Positions 15,348 to 26,004 of a stretch of 64,000 nt of DNA are shown piece after piece. Numbering within the stretch: the first letter of the stretch is position 1; every line of letters begins with the position of its first letter. The position numbers and the translations under genes are program-made. A model generated the notes under the pieces. That model was not told the DNA's origin, searched no databases, and saw only the letters and a list, made by a program, of their open reading frames with translations. The stretch lies in the NCBI GenBank assembly GCA_009885995.1, contig VFJQ01000111.1, forward strand, positions 1 through 64,000, written 5' to 3'. This DNA is from Verrucomicrobiota bacterium (lineage in GTDB: Bacteria > Verrucomicrobiota > Verrucomicrobiia > Chthoniobacterales > Chthoniobacteraceae).

Positions 15348-17834
15348 ATGATCTCCCGAATCCTCCTCGCCTCGCTCGTCGCATCATTTACAGCTCTCGC
15401 CGCGCCGCCGACGGCCACTTCGCCCGACTCGATGCACGTGGCGAAGGGCTTCAAGGTGGAGCTGCTCCATGCGGTGCCGAACGAGACGCAGGGTTCGTGG
15501 ACGGCGATGGCGCTCGACCCGAAAGGCCGGCTGACCGTGGCGGATCAATACGGCGATCTTTATACCGTCACGCCGCCGCCGCTCGGGCGCAGCGACACGC
15601 CGACGATCGAGAAGATCGGCGCGCCGATCGGAGAAGCCACGGGGCTCGTGTGGATGGGCGATGTGCTCTACGTCGTGGTGTGCAAGACGGGGCGTTACGA
15701 GTCGGGGCTGTATCGCGTGACGGATACGAACGCCGACGGCGCGCTCGACAAGGCGGAGCTGCTGCGCGAGCTCGATGGCAAGGGCGATCACGGGCCGCAT
15801 CAAGTGCAGCTCTCGCCGGATGGGAAGTCGCTCGTCGTGACGACGGGGAACATGACGAAGTTCACCGAGGTGAGCAGCTCGACGGTGCCGATGGTGTGGG
15901 GCGAAGATCATCTGCTGCCGCGCATGTGGGACGCCCGCGGCCACGCGAAGGACATCCTCGCGCCGGGCAGCGTCGTCTATCGCGTGTCGCCCGACGGCAA
16001 GGACTGGACGCTGCTGAGCGCGGGCAATCGCAACCAATACGACGTGGCCTTCAACCGCCGCGGCGACATGTTCGGCTACGATAGCGACATGGAGTGGGAC
16101 ATGAACACGCCGTGGTATCGCCCCACGCGAGTGACGCACGCGGTGAGCGGGAGCGAGTTCGGCTGGCGCTCGGGCAGCGGCGTGTGGCCGGCGCACTACG
16201 TGGACAGTCTGCCGCCGCTGATCGACATGGGGCCGGGCTCGCCGACGAGCATGGTCTTCGGCTACGGCGCGAAGTTTCCGGCGAAGTATCAGGAGGCGCT
16301 ATTCATCTGCGACTGGAGCTACGGGAAGCTCTACGCGCTGCACCTCACGCCGAGCGGCGGCACTTACACGGCGGTGAAGGAGGAGTTCGTGCAAGGCCAG
16401 CCGCTGCCGCTGACCGATGTGCTCGTGCGGCCGCAGGATGGCGCGATGTATTTCACCACGGGTGGGCGCAAGGTGCAGTCGGCGCTGTATCGCGTGACTT
16501 ACACGGGGAGCGAATCGACGGCGGCGGCGCAGGGCGAGGCGAAGCTGCCGGAGGAGTTTGCGATCCGCGCGAAGCTGGAGGCGTTTCACGGGAAGAAGGA
16601 TGCGAACGCAGCGACGATCGCGTGGCCTTACCTCGGGCATCCGGATCGTTTCGTGCGCTGGGCAGCGCGCACGGCGATCGAGCATCAGGACCTGAACACG
16701 TGGCCGGTCGAGCAGCTGAAGGATGAGACGAATCCCGAAGCACTGCTCACCGCGGCGCTGGCCGGCGCACGCGTGGGCGGAGAGAAGGCGCGGGAGCAGG
16801 TGCTGAAGATCCTGGGCAAAGCGGTGAATGGTCCGCTCACCGATGCGCAGCAGCTCGAAGCGCTGCGCGTGCTCGGCCTCGTCTTCATCCGCACCGGCGC
16901 GCCCGACGACGAGATGCGCGGGAAGATCATCGAGAAGCTCGACCCGGCCTTCCCGACGACGAACCGCGTGCTCAACGCCGAGCTGTCGCAAATGCTCATC
17001 TACCTCGGAGCCCCGAGCGCCGCGGCGAAGACGATCGCCTTGCTCGAAGCGGCGCCGACGCAGGAGGAGCAGCTCGAATACGTGAAGTCGCTGCGCGTGC
17101 TGAAGACCGGGTGGACGCCCGAGCTGCGCAAGACCTACTTCTCGTGGTTCCTCAAGGCCGCGAGCTACAAGGGCGGCGCGAGCTTCCATGGCTTCGTGAA
17201 GAACATCAAAGACGAGGCCGTGGCGAATCTCGATGCCCCCGCGAAGGCCGAGGTGCAGCCGATTCTCGACACCGTGCCGAAGATCAAGACGCCGCAGGAA
17301 GTGCTCGCCGAGAGCCTCGCGGGCCGCACCTTCGTGAAGGCGTGGACGCTCGATGAAGCCGCCGCGCTCGCCGCGAATGGACTGCACGGGCGCAACTTCG
17401 ATCGCGGGCGGAAGATGTTCGCCGCCGGCGCATGCGTCGCGTGCCATCGCTTCGATGGCGAAGGCGGTGCGATGGGGCCGGACCTCACGATGTCCGGCGG
17501 ACGCTTCACGCCGCGCGACCTGCTCGAGTCGATCATCGATCCGAACAAAGTCGTCAGCGATCAATACGCGCCGAACGTCTTCACGATGGAGGATGGCAGC
17601 CAGATCACTGGCCGCCTCATCAACGCGAGCGGCGACAATTACCGCGTGAACACCGACATGTTCGACCCGAGCCAGTCGGAAAGCGTGAGCGGCAAGAAGA
17701 TCAAGTCGATCGAGCCATCAAAGATCAGCCTCATGCTGCCGGGTCTGCTCAACACGCTGAAGGACGACGAGATCCTCGACCTCGTCGCCTACCTCCTCAG
17801 CGGCGGCGATCGCAACGCGGCGGCGTTTCGCTGA
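15348..17834 (+). CDS. PVC-type haem-binding CxxCH protein with dehydrogenase-like propeller
   Basis: This 828-residue secreted protein has a signal peptide (LLASLVASFTALA). Residues 25-380 form a sugar-dehydrogenase/NHL-like beta-propeller (FKVELLHAVP, DTNADGALDKAELL, GPHQVQLSPDGKSL). An alpha-helical HEAT-like middle follows. The C-terminal cytochrome c-type domain has a single haem site CVACH and the family hallmark ESIIDPNKVVSDQY. This architecture is abundant and nearly confined to Planctomycetes and Verrucomicrobia. It likely oxidises an exported substrate and passes electrons to the haem; the substrate is unknown. Confidence 0.88.
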   Translation: MISRILLASLVASFTALAAPPTATSPDSMHVAKGFKVELLHAVPNETQGSWTAMALDPKGRLTVADQYGDLYTVTPPPLGRSDTPTIEKIGAPIGEATGLVWMGDVLYVVVCKTGRYESGLYRVTDTNADGALDKAELLRELDGKGDHGPHQVQLSPDGKSLVVTTGNMTKFTEVSSSTVPMVWGEDHLLPRMWDARGHAKDILAPGSVVYRVSPDGKDWTLLSAGNRNQYDVAFNRRGDMFGYDSDMEWDMNTPWYRPTRVTHAVSGSEFGWRSGSGVWPAHYVDSLPPLIDMGPGSPTSMVFGYGAKFPAKYQEALFICDWSYGKLYALHLTPSGGTYTAVKEEFVQGQPLPLTDVLVRPQDGAMYFTTGGRKVQSALYRVTYTGSESTAAAQGEAKLPEEFAIRAKLEAFHGKKDANAATIAWPYLGHPDRFVRWAARTAIEHQDLNTWPVEQLKDETNPEALLTAALAGARVGGEKAREQVLKILGKAVNGPLTDAQQLEALRVLGLVFIRTGAPDDEMRGKIIEKLDPAFPTTNRVLNAELSQMLIYLGAPSAAAKTIALLEAAPTQEEQLEYVKSLRVLKTGWTPELRKTYFSWFLKAASYKGGASFHGFVKNIKDEAVANLDAPAKAEVQPILDTVPKIKTPQEVLAESLAGRTFVKAWTLDEAAALAANGLHGRNFDRGRKMFAAGACVACHRFDGEGGAMGPDLTMSGGRFTPRDLLESIIDPNKVVSDQYAPNVFTMEDGSQITGRLINASGDNYRVNTDMFDPSQSESVSGKKIKSIEPSKISLMLPGLLNTLKDDEILDLVAYLLSGGDRNAAAFR

Positions 17835-17900
17835 GCCGCGGCGAGAGGCCCCGTTGACGCGCACCGTGTAGCGTGCTTCCGTCGCGCCGCTGTTCCCGGT

Positions 17901-18341
17901 ATGGATCAATTCAAGCTCGACACCGCACTCGACGAAGTCATCGCAAACGAACCGCGCTACCACCGCGGGGCTTACGGCTTCCTTCGCGACGCGCTCGATT
18001 TCACGCTCAAGGAGCGGAAGAAAAACACGGGCGAGAGCGGTCACGTCAGCGGCCAGCAGCTCCTCGACGGCATCCGCCGCTTCGCGCTGAAGCAGTTCGG
18101 GCCGATGGTCCCGACGGTCTTCGAATACTGGCAGATCAAATGCACCGAGGATTTCGGGCACATGGTTTTCGCGCTCGTCGAGGTCGGCATCTTTGGGAAA
18201 ACGGAACGCGATTCGATCACCGACTTCCGCGACGTTTACCGATTCCACGACGCCTTCGTCGCTCCCTTCCTGCCCGAACAGAAAGCGGATACGCCGCCGG
18301 TGCGGATCACGATCGATTCGCCGGCGGAGGAGTTGAACTAA
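17901..18341 (+). CDS. Minf_1886 family protein
   Basis: This 146-residue cytoplasmic protein has no signal peptide or membrane segment. The segments YGFLRDALDFT, LLDGIRRFALKQFGPM and WQIKCTEDFGHMVF fit the Minf_1886 family, which I recall as restricted to Verrucomicrobia and Planctomycetes. Its function is unknown. It is a useful phylogenetic marker that supports the assignment of this part of the window. It lies between the haem-binding protein and the M16 peptidase genes, all on the same strand. Confidence 0.8.
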   Translation: MDQFKLDTALDEVIANEPRYHRGAYGFLRDALDFTLKERKKNTGESGHVSGQQLLDGIRRFALKQFGPMVPTVFEYWQIKCTEDFGHMVFALVEVGIFGKTERDSITDFRDVYRFHDAFVAPFLPEQKADTPPVRITIDSPAEELN

Positions 18342-18400
18342 GTCAGCGGGGCCCGGGTTGACACTCGGGAGAAGGCGCGTGAGGACACGCGTTCAAGATC

Positions 18401-20923
18401 ATGCTCACCCTCCCACTTCCGAACGCCGAAGTTTTCACCCTGCCGAACGGCCTCACGCTCATCGTCGAGGAAGACGCGAGCGCACCCGTGGCGAGCATCC
18501 AGGCGTGGGTGCAGACGGGCTCGATCCACGAGGGCCGCTTCCTCGGCGGTGGCATCTCACACCTGCTCGAGCACATGCTTTTCAAGGGCACCGAGCGGCG
18601 CGGCGCGAGCGAGTTTGCGCAGGCCGTGCAGGATCAGGGCGGCTACATCAACGCCTACACGTCGTTCGATCGGACCGTCTTTTGGATCGACACGCCGGCG
18701 CGGGGCGTGAACGTCGCGATCGAGCTGCTCGCGGACGCCATCCAGCACTCGACGCTGCCCGCAGATGAGCTGGTGAAGGAGCAGGAAGTCATCCGGCGCG
18801 AGTTCGCGATGGGCTTCGACGATCCCGACCGGATGGCCGGCCACACGCTGTTCGCGACCGCCTACGCGGCGCATCCGTATCGCCACCCGATCATCGGGCA
18901 CCTCGATGTTTTCAATCAGCTCACGCGCGACGATCTGGCCGCCTACTACCGCGACCGCTACGCGCCGAGCAACGTGTTCTTCGTCGTGGTCGGCGACGTG
19001 AAGGCGGTCGAGATCGAGGCGCAACTCGCCGCGCATTTCACCGCACCGCGGCGTGCCCTGCGGGACGTCTTCATCCCCGCCGAGCCCGCCCAACAGGGCC
19101 GGCGCGAGGCCCACCGGGAATTCCCGACGGAGCTGACGCGGCTGCACCTCGCGTGGCACGTGCCGGATTTCACGCACGCCGACGTGCCCGCGCTGGATGT
19201 CGCGGCGGTCGCGCTCGGCGGCGGGCGCAGCTCGCGGCTCTACCAGCGGCTGCGCGAGGAGCGCGGGATCGTCCACTCGATCGATGCGTGGTGCTGGACG
19301 GCGGCGCAAACCGGGTTGTTCGGCATCGACGCGGTGCTGGAGCCCGCGCATCGCACGGAAGTCGAGCGCGAGTGCGCCGCGCTGCTCGGCGAAGTGCGCA
19401 CGCACGGGGTGAGCGACGCGGAGTTGGAGAAGGCGCGCAATGCCTCGCTGAGCCAAGCACTCGGGCAGCTCACGACGATGCGCGGCAAGGCGAACGATCA
19501 CGGCTCGAACTGGCTGCTCACGCGGAATCTTCGCTTCTCGCACGACTACCTCGATGCGCTCCAGCGCGTCACCGCCGCGGACGTGCGGCGCGTGATCGAC
19601 CGCCACTGCCGCGATGCGAACCAGACGATCACCTCGCTCAATCCCGAAGGCTCGCTCGCGAAGACGACGCGCGTCGAGGTGGCGGGATCGAAGGGCGCGA
19701 TCCAGCGCTTAGATCTACCGAATGGCCTCCGCCTGCTCGTGCGTGAAGACGCGCGCGTGCCGCTCGTCGCGATGACGGCGACCTTCAAAGCAGGCCTGCT
19801 CGCGGAGACGCCCGAGACGAACGGCATCACGCGCCTGCTTGCGAAGACGCTGCTCAAGGGCACGCCGACACGCACCGCGGAGCAACTCGCCGACGAGTTG
19901 GAGAGGGCGGGTGGCAGCATCGGCGCGGATGGCGGCAACAACTCGATCGGCGTCACCCTGCGCGTAATGCAGCCCGACCTCGCGCGCGGGCTGAACATCC
20001 TCGCCGACGTGCTCCGCCACGCGACGCTGCCGGAAAAGGCGATCGCCCGCGAGAAGGAGGCGCAGCTCGCCGCGATCAAGGCTGACGAGGAGGAGATGAC
20101 GAGCGTCGCGCGCAATCTCCTGCGCGCGCAGCTTTTCCCTGGGCATCCGTTTGGCCTCCGCACACTCGGCACGCCAGACACGGTCGCGAAGCTCACGCGC
20201 GACGAGTTGCTCGCGTTTCGCGATCGTCATCTCTGCGCGCGCAATGGCGTCATCGCCGTCTTCGGCGCGGTGAAAGCGGACGAGGTGCGCGCGCTGGTGG
20301 AGCGCGAGTTCGAGGCCTTCCGCAGCGGCGAGCCGGAGGTCGTCGCGCCGCGGCAACCAGCTCCGATTGCCGCCGCAGCCGAAGTCACCCAGACGATGCC
20401 GAAGCAGCAGGCGGTGCTGATGACCGGCTTCCTCGGCACAGACCTCGCGAGTCCGGATCGCGCGGCGCTGGAGCTGATCGACGAGGCGTGCAGCGATCTC
20501 GGCTCGCGGCTTTTTCTGCGCATCCGCGAGCAGATGGGCCTCGCGTATTTCGTCGGCACGGGCCAGCTCGTCGGCCTCGTGCGCGGCGCGTTCACCTTCT
20601 ACGTCGGCACCGATCCGGCGAAGCTCAGCGAGGTGAAAGCCGCGCTGCACGAGGAGATCACGAAGCTCGCCGCCGATGGCCTCACCGCGGAGGAACTCGC
20701 GCGCGCGAAGGCGAAACTGATCGGCCAGATGGACATCCGCAACCAAAGCAACGACGCCCTCGCCTACTCGTGCGCGCTCGATGAACTTTACGGCCTCGGC
20801 TTCGACCACCACGCCCGCTGGCGCACCGAGATCGAGGCGGTGACGCTCGATGAAATCCGCAGCGCCGCGCGGCGCTACTTCGCGGAGCAGCCCGGCATCA
20901 CCGCGGTCGTGCGGCCCGCGTAG
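18401..20923 (+). CDS. M16 family zinc metallopeptidase, two fused M16 units
   Basis: This 840-residue protein contains two M16 (pitrilysin/insulinase) halves. The N-terminal half has the inverted zinc motif HLLEH (residues 54-58) and the downstream glutamate region EQEVIRREF, so it should be catalytic. The second half, starting near IQRLDLPNGLRLLV, has RLLAKTLLKG where the zinc motif should be, so it acts as the non-catalytic partner. It also carries the R-Y loop type segment near IREQMGLAYFV. No signal peptide is seen, so a cytoplasmic location is likely, although some relatives are periplasmic. A fused heterodimer is common in the family. Confidence 0.88.
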   Translation: MLTLPLPNAEVFTLPNGLTLIVEEDASAPVASIQAWVQTGSIHEGRFLGGGISHLLEHMLFKGTERRGASEFAQAVQDQGGYINAYTSFDRTVFWIDTPARGVNVAIELLADAIQHSTLPADELVKEQEVIRREFAMGFDDPDRMAGHTLFATAYAAHPYRHPIIGHLDVFNQLTRDDLAAYYRDRYAPSNVFFVVVGDVKAVEIEAQLAAHFTAPRRALRDVFIPAEPAQQGRREAHREFPTELTRLHLAWHVPDFTHADVPALDVAAVALGGGRSSRLYQRLREERGIVHSIDAWCWTAAQTGLFGIDAVLEPAHRTEVERECAALLGEVRTHGVSDAELEKARNASLSQALGQLTTMRGKANDHGSNWLLTRNLRFSHDYLDALQRVTAADVRRVIDRHCRDANQTITSLNPEGSLAKTTRVEVAGSKGAIQRLDLPNGLRLLVREDARVPLVAMTATFKAGLLAETPETNGITRLLAKTLLKGTPTRTAEQLADELERAGGSIGADGGNNSIGVTLRVMQPDLARGLNILADVLRHATLPEKAIAREKEAQLAAIKADEEEMTSVARNLLRAQLFPGHPFGLRTLGTPDTVAKLTRDELLAFRDRHLCARNGVIAVFGAVKADEVRALVEREFEAFRSGEPEVVAPRQPAPIAAAAEVTQTMPKQQAVLMTGFLGTDLASPDRAALELIDEACSDLGSRLFLRIREQMGLAYFVGTGQLVGLVRGAFTFYVGTDPAKLSEVKAALHEEITKLAADGLTAEELARAKAKLIGQMDIRNQSNDALAYSCALDELYGLGFDHHARWRTEIEAVTLDEIRSAARRYFAEQPGITAVVRPA

Positions 20924-20947
20924 CTTTACCCGATCACAGCTTGGGTG

Positions 20948-23002
20948 ATGCAAGCGCTAACTGTTCAGCAGGCTTTCACTCTCGCGCTCTCGCATCACCG
21001 CTGCGGCCGGCTTGGGGAGGCCGAGGCGATCTTCCGGCAGATCCTCGCGCAACAGCCGAACCACTTCGACGCCCTTCAGTTCCTCGGCATCATTGCCTCT
21101 CAGGTCGGGCAACACCAAGCGGCGGTGGAACTGCTCCAACGCGCCACCGCACTCGCGCCGAACGCAGCCGTTATGCACTCGAACCTCGGCGAGGCCTACC
21201 GCAGATCAGGGCGACACGATGAAGCGATCACCGCCTGCCGGCGCGCGATCGAGCTGAAACCGGATATCGAGGAGGTCTACAATACCCTCGGGAATGCCCT
21301 TAGCCAGCAGGGTCGGCTCGAGGAAGCGACGTCCGTCTATCGACGCGCACTTGAATTTCAGCCGTTAAACGCAGACTTCTCCAGCAATCTCGGAATCGTT
21401 TTAAGCGAGCTCGGTCTGATCGACGAATCGATTGCAGCCTATCGCCGGGCCTTGCAGATCGCCCCAGACTGCCCGCCGATTCTCAACAACTTCGCCGGTT
21501 CACTTTGCATGCAAGGGCGGCTCGATGAAGCAATCGCCACGTTTCGCCGGGTTCTGGACATCCAGCCGGACTATACCGATGCACTCAACAATCTCGCAGG
21601 TGCCCTGATCGATTCACGCCAACTTGACGAGGGCGCCGCGACTTGCCGGCGGGCGCTACAGATCGAGCCTGGCTCTGCTCAAGTGCATGGGAATCTCGGG
21701 AACGTCTTGAAAGACCAGGGGCTGCTCGACGAAGCGATGAAACACTACCGGCGCGCTTCGGAGCTGCTGCCGGACTCTCCGCAGCAGCACAGCAATCTGG
21801 TCTATGCGGCACACTTTCACCCCGACTACGATTCGCGCGTTCTACAGGTGGAAGGGCAGCGCTGGAATGAGCGGCATGCGGTGGCGGCACACTTAATTCA
21901 GCCCCATGGAAACTCTCCAGATCCGGCGCGCCGGCTGAAGGTGGGCTATGTCTCGCCAGACTTCCGGGATCATGTGATCGGTCGAAATCTCGTGCCGCTT
22001 CTCGCCAACCATGATGATCGAGAGTTCGAAATCATCTGCTACTCGGGAACGTTGAAGCCGGATGCCATCACTGAACGCTTCCGAAGCATGGCTCACGGTT
22101 GGCGCACTACGATCGGAATCGGCGACGCGCGGCTGGCCGCAATGATCCGGGACGATGGAATCGATATCCTCGTGGACCTCGCGCAGCACATGTCGGGCAA
22201 CCGATTACCCGTCTTTGCCCGCAAGCCCGCGCCAGTGCAGGTTAGTTTTGCCGGCTATCCAGGCAGCACGGGCCTCGTGGCGATCGAACATCGCATCAGC
22301 GACTGGCACCTGGACCCTGAGCCCGCTTCAAACAGCGAACAAGTCTGGCGAATCGACAGTTTTTGGTGCTACGACCCATGCGGCGCAGATGTAACAGTGA
22401 ATGCCCTTCCTTCGCAGGAGACCGGTGCGCTGACCTTTGGCTGTCTAGCCAACTTCTGCAAAATCAACGAACGCGTGCTGGCGCTCTGGGCACGAGTTCT
22501 CAACGAAATACCGGACTCGCGGTTGCTTATCCTGAGCCCGGCCGGCAGCCATCGGGAGCGAGTCGCGAAGTGGCTCGAAAGCCGCGGCGTGCGGGAAGAG
22601 CGGGTGGAGTTTGTAGCATTTCAGCCACGCAGGGAATACCTCGAACAGTATCATCGCATCGATGTGGTTCTCGACACGTTCCCTTACAATGGTCACACGA
22701 CGAGCCTCGACGCTCTGTGGATGGGCGTGCCGGTGGTGACGCTATGCGGCGACACTCCCGTGTCGCGCGCAGGCCTGAGCATCTTGACCAACGTCGAGTT
22801 GCCGGAATTGATCGCGCGCAGCAACGATGAGTATGTGCGCCATGCCGTGAAGCTGGCGCAGGATCGACCGCGACTGGCGCAGTTACGATCGAGTCTGCGC
22901 GAACGGATGAAAGCGTCGGTGCTCACAGACGCACCTCATTTCGCCCGGCAGATCGAGCAAGCGTATCGCGCGATGTGGCAGACTTGGTGTGCGGGGCGTT
23001 AG
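20948..23002 (+). CDS. TPR protein with O-GlcNAc transferase-like (GT41) C-terminal domain
   Basis: This 684-residue protein starts with about eight tetratricopeptide repeats (residues 5-285), each with the pattern LGxxLxxxGRLDEAIxxYRRAL. A GT41-like glycosyltransferase domain follows from about residue 300 ([50 protein letters not shown]). Bacterial relatives glycosylate proteins in the cytoplasm, but the acceptor here is unknown. A GTG three bases earlier is also in frame. Its stop overlaps the convergent guaB stop by four bases. Base use is less G+C-rich than its neighbours by eye, so transfer is possible. Confidence 0.85.
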   Translation: MQALTVQQAFTLALSHHRCGRLGEAEAIFRQILAQQPNHFDALQFLGIIASQVGQHQAAVELLQRATALAPNAAVMHSNLGEAYRRSGRHDEAITACRRAIELKPDIEEVYNTLGNALSQQGRLEEATSVYRRALEFQPLNADFSSNLGIVLSELGLIDESIAAYRRALQIAPDCPPILNNFAGSLCMQGRLDEAIATFRRVLDIQPDYTDALNNLAGALIDSRQLDEGAATCRRALQIEPGSAQVHGNLGNVLKDQGLLDEAMKHYRRASELLPDSPQQHSNLVYAAHFHPDYDSRVLQVEGQRWNERHAVAAHLIQPHGNSPDPARRLKVGYVSPDFRDHVIGRNLVPLLANHDDREFEIICYSGTLKPDAITERFRSMAHGWRTTIGIGDARLAAMIRDDGIDILVDLAQHMSGNRLPVFARKPAPVQVSFAGYPGSTGLVAIEHRISDWHLDPEPASNSEQVWRIDSFWCYDPCGADVTVNALPSQETGALTFGCLANFCKINERVLALWARVLNEIPDSRLLILSPAGSHRERVAKWLESRGVREERVEFVAFQPRREYLEQYHRIDVVLDTFPYNGHTTSLDALWMGVPVVTLCGDTPVSRAGLSILTNVELPELIARSNDEYVRHAVKLAQDRPRLAQLRSSLRERMKASVLTDAPHFARQIEQAYRAMWQTWCAGR

Positions 23003-24564
23003 GCGCCGGCCTTCAGTTCGACGATGTCGTGCGGCGCGCTCTCGCGCTGGCCGGCAGGGCTGACGCGGATGTAGCGGGCGTTGGCGCGGAGTTCGGAGAG
23101 GTTGTGCGCACCGAGATAACCGAGGCCGCTCTGGACGCCACCAGCGAGTTGGAGCAGCACGGCATCGACGGGAGGGCCAGCTTCTTTCAAGGCTTCGACT
23201 CCTTCGGCGGCGACTTTGCGCGTGGTGTCTTTGATGGCGTGGCCGTAACGCGCGGCGCTGCCGGCCTGCATCGCGGCGAGGCTGCCCATGCCGCGGTATT
23301 GTTTGTAAAACTTGCCGTCGATTTCGAGGACCTGGCCGGGCGCTTCGGGGCAGCCAGCGAGCATTCCGCCGCAGATCACGGCATCGGCGAGGGTGAGGGC
23401 TTTGACGATGTCGCCGCTCTTGGTGATGCCGCCGTCGGCGATGATGCTCACGCCTTTCGCGGCGGCGGCTTTTGCGCAGACGTGGAGCGCGGTGAACTGC
23501 GGGATGCCGACCCCAGCAACGACGCGCGTGGTGCAGATGGAGCCGGGACCCTGGCCGACTTTGATGATGTTCGCGCCCGCGTCTGCGAGGAACTCGACGC
23601 CGGCGGCGCTGGTCACATTTCCCGCGATGATGGGCAACTCGGGGAAGGCGTCGCGGATCATGCGCACAGTATCGCCGACGCCGCGGGAGAAGCCGTGCGC
23701 GGTGCTGACGGCGACGACATCGACGCCGCGATCCGTGAGCCCGCCGAGGTGCGCCATGATGCGATCGCGGTCGAGATCGCCGGTGGAGGTGCGGGTGGCG
23801 CTGAGTGCGGCGCCGCAGAGCAGGCGGAATTTCTCGTCGCGCGCGGGCTTGAGCATCTGGCCGCTGCGCTCGTGGAGGATGCGCTCGACGTCGCTGATCG
23901 TGAAGAGGCCGCGGAGGCGGTCGGCCTTGTCCACGACGAGGAGTTTGTGGATGCCGATGTGTTCGCTGAAGAAGCGGTCGGCGCGGGCGATGGGGTCGTC
24001 GCCGAGGTCGCTGGCGAGGATAGTCTGCACCTGTGCGCGCGGAGCCATCGCTGCGGCGACGCCGATGGCGGCGTAACGCGGGCGGACGACGTGACCAGGC
24101 AGCAGGCCGATGAGAGTGCCGTTTTCATCGACGACGGGGAAGGTGCGGAAGGAGAAGCCGCGCTCGTCGATCATCGCGAGCACTTCGCCGATGGACTGCG
24201 AGGGCGCGACTTTGATCGGCTCCTGGATGAGGCCGTGGACGCTGTTTTTTACGCGGCTGACTTCGCTGAGTTGCTGCTTCTCGGCGAGGTTGGCGTGGAT
24301 GAGGCCGAGGCCGCCGTTGCGTGCCATGGCGATGGCCATGCGCGCTTCGGTGACGGTGTCCATGTCGGCGGAGATGATCGGCAGCGGGAGGCGCAGGCGC
24401 TCGTGAAGTATCGTCTCGAGCGCGGCGTCGCGCGGGAGCACATCGCTGAATTGCGTAGCGAGCGTGACGTCGTCGTAGGTGAGCGCGATGCCGCCCTGGC
24501 GGGCGAAGAAGTCGTCTGCGGCGAGGTAGAAGCCGGCGTCGATGGGCGAGGAGTGAGCTGCCAT
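22999..24564 (-). CDS. guaB: IMP dehydrogenase
   Basis: This 521-residue cytoplasmic enzyme oxidises IMP to XMP, the committed step of GTP synthesis. The N-terminus has the substrate-loop region [16 protein letters not shown]. The middle, about residues 120-250, is a CBS-domain pair ([29 protein letters not shown]). The catalytic cysteine is in [13 protein letters not shown] and the mobile flap follows YRGMGSL. The ATG at 24,564 is chosen; an upstream in-frame ATG adds a poorly conserved stretch. It lies downstream of the exbB-exbD-tonB-like-zinc-ribbon run on the same strand with a 47-base gap, so it may be co-transcribed. Confidence 0.93.
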   Translation of the reverse strand: MAAHSSPIDAGFYLAADDFFARQGGIALTYDDVTLATQFSDVLPRDAALETILHERLRLPLPIISADMDTVTEARMAIAMARNGGLGLIHANLAEKQQLSEVSRVKNSVHGLIQEPIKVAPSQSIGEVLAMIDERGFSFRTFPVVDENGTLIGLLPGHVVRPRYAAIGVAAAMAPRAQVQTILASDLGDDPIARADRFFSEHIGIHKLLVVDKADRLRGLFTISDVERILHERSGQMLKPARDEKFRLLCGAALSATRTSTGDLDRDRIMAHLGGLTDRGVDVVAVSTAHGFSRGVGDTVRMIRDAFPELPIIAGNVTSAAGVEFLADAGANIIKVGQGPGSICTTRVVAGVGIPQFTALHVCAKAAAAKGVSIIADGGITKSGDIVKALTLADAVICGGMLAGCPEAPGQVLEIDGKFYKQYRGMGSLAAMQAGSAARYGHAIKDTTRKVAAEGVEALKEAGPPVDAVLLQLAGGVQSGLGYLGAHNLSELRANARYIRVSPAGQRESAPHDIVELKAGA

Positions 24565-24611
24565 GTCGCCGGATAGCGACGGGGGCGCGGCGTGCAAAGG
24601 GGAATTTGCGG

Positions 24612-24851
24612 TTAGAGGCGGCTGGCGCGGTTGCGTTCGTTCAGCGTGCCGCAGCGCGGGCAGCGGGCGATCGGCTCGGCGGTGTGGTCTTCAAACTCGC
24701 AGCCGCACATCGTGCAGCGGAGCAGATCGCGAAAGGCGAGGCGCTCGCGGCGGCGGCGGCGCGACTCGGAGACGATCCACGCGCCGAAGATGCCGGCGAG
24801 CATTCCGCCGAGGCAGAGGAAGACGAGCGTGCCGAGGCTGACGGGGATCAC
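24612..24851 (-). CDS. Small zinc-ribbon membrane protein
   Basis: About 79 residues start at the GTG at 24,851, which overlaps the stop of the preceding TonB-like gene. One membrane segment ([22 protein letters not shown]) is followed by an Arg-rich stretch and a four-cysteine ribbon (CTMC and CPRC). The topology suggests a cytoplasmic ribbon. It is the fourth gene in the exbB-exbD-tonB-like run. The family is not recognised; it may be a small accessory protein of the complex. Confidence 0.6.
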   Translation of the reverse strand: MIPVSLGTLVFLCLGGMLAGIFGAWIVSESRRRRRERLAFRDLLRCTMCGCEFEDHTAEPIARCPRCGTLNERNRASRL

Positions 24852-25591
24852 TTTTGCGCGGGCGAGTAGGCGTCCGCGCCCCACTGCACGGTCGCGCGGC
24901 CCCAAGTGATCGGCGCGACGGCGGGCGCCAGTTCCAACCGGGTGAGCCGGTCGGCGGCCTCGGCGTCGAGCGCGTCGCTTCCCGAGGAGCGCTGGAGGAC
25001 GGCGAAGCGGACTTCGCCGCGATCGGTGACGCCGACGAGGAATTCGGCGGAGTCGAGCGGTTCGGTGCTCTTTGCGGTGAACGTGAGCGCGCCATCGCTG
25101 CGGAGGCGGGCGGAGAGTTCGGCGTCGAAGGTGACGCGCGTGGGCGCGGAGCGCGGAAGCGGGGCGGGAGCGGCGGGCTTCGACTCGACGCTGCGGATGA
25201 AGGTCAGCGGGTCGCGGGCGGGCGGGTATTGCAGCCGGGTGGGTTCCGGGGAAAGCGTGAGCGGCGCGGTGCGGGCGGTCGCGTAGGACGGGCGATATGG
25301 CACTTCGAGCAGGCGGTCGGTGATGCCGGTATGCGTGATCGCTGGCGTAGTGTCCTCGGCTTCAGCCCAGCGGAGCAGCGCCTGGTGGTCCGGGCGCGAT
25401 GCGTCGAGCAGGGTGATGGTCGGCGGCGGCATGGGGAGCGACGCCTGCGGGGGATACACGACGCGGAAGAGGAAGAACGCACCGACGTGGCCGATGAACG
25501 CGATCAGGATGAACCCGGGCAGGATCACCGGCACGCGGCGGACGCGCTCCCACGCGAAGATCAACGCGCGCTCGGCTCCGGCAGGGTTCAT
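24848..25591 (-). CDS. TonB-like energy transducer
   Basis: This 247-residue protein has one N-terminal membrane anchor (VILPGFILIAFIGHVGAFFLF), a Pro-rich periplasmic linker (residues 50-155) and a C-terminal domain that resembles TonB C-terminal domains (VGVTDRGEVRFAVLQRSSGS). With ExbB and ExbD just upstream it should transmit proton-motive force to outer-membrane receptors. The start overlaps the ExbD stop by four bases. The Pro-rich region lacks the usual Lys-Pro/Glu-Pro repeats, and the similarity is weak, so the call rests largely on context. Confidence 0.65.
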   Translation of the reverse strand: MNPAGAERALIFAWERVRRVPVILPGFILIAFIGHVGAFFLFRVVYPPQASLPMPPPTITLLDASRPDHQALLRWAEAEDTTPAITHTGITDRLLEVPYRPSYATARTAPLTLSPEPTRLQYPPARDPLTFIRSVESKPAAPAPLPRSAPTRVTFDAELSARLRSDGALTFTAKSTEPLDSAEFLVGVTDRGEVRFAVLQRSSGSDALDAEAADRLTRLELAPAVAPITWGRATVQWGADAYSPAQK

Positions 25592-25992
25592 CGCGTCTCG
25601 CGCGCGGTCGCGAGCACGATCGAGTAGCCGTGCTGGAGTCCGACATTCATCACGCTCACGACGAGGTCATAGGGCGCGGCGCGGTCGGCTTTGATCACGA
25701 GGGAGCGCTCTTTTCCCGCGATCTCCGCGAGGCGCGGGCCGAGTTCTTCGAGCGCGATCCGCCGGTCGCCGTGGTAGATGGAAAGCACCGGCGTGGCAGT
25801 GATGCTCACGAGCTGTGGCTGGCGCTGCGGGGTGACGACGAAGCTCGAGGTCGGGAGCGAGACGGCGAGGCCGGCTTGCAGCAGGAAACGCGAGCTGAGC
25901 GCGAAGAAGAGGATGACGAGGAACATGACGTTGATCAGCGGCACGACGCCGACGAGCGCCGGGTTGATCTCAAAGTTCCGTTCGAGTTTCAC
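25588..25992 (-). CDS. ExbD/TolR family biopolymer transport protein
   Basis: This 134-residue protein has a short cytoplasmic N-terminus, a single membrane helix (VVPLINVMFLVILFFALSS) and a periplasmic domain (LVIKADRAAPYDLVVSVMN). The N-terminal part of the helix of ExbD/TolR normally carries an aspartate (PLIDV) that conducts protons. Here the position reads PLINV, with asparagine. This could lower or alter proton coupling. The gene lies between exbB and the TonB-like gene, overlapping the latter. Confidence 0.85.
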   Translation of the reverse strand: MKLERNFEINPALVGVVPLINVMFLVILFFALSSRFLLQAGLAVSLPTSSFVVTPQRQPQLVSITATPVLSIYHGDRRIALEELGPRLAEIAGKERSLVIKADRAAPYDLVVSVMNVGLQHGYSIVLATARETR

Positions 25993-26004
25993 GGCGGGAA
26001 ACGG

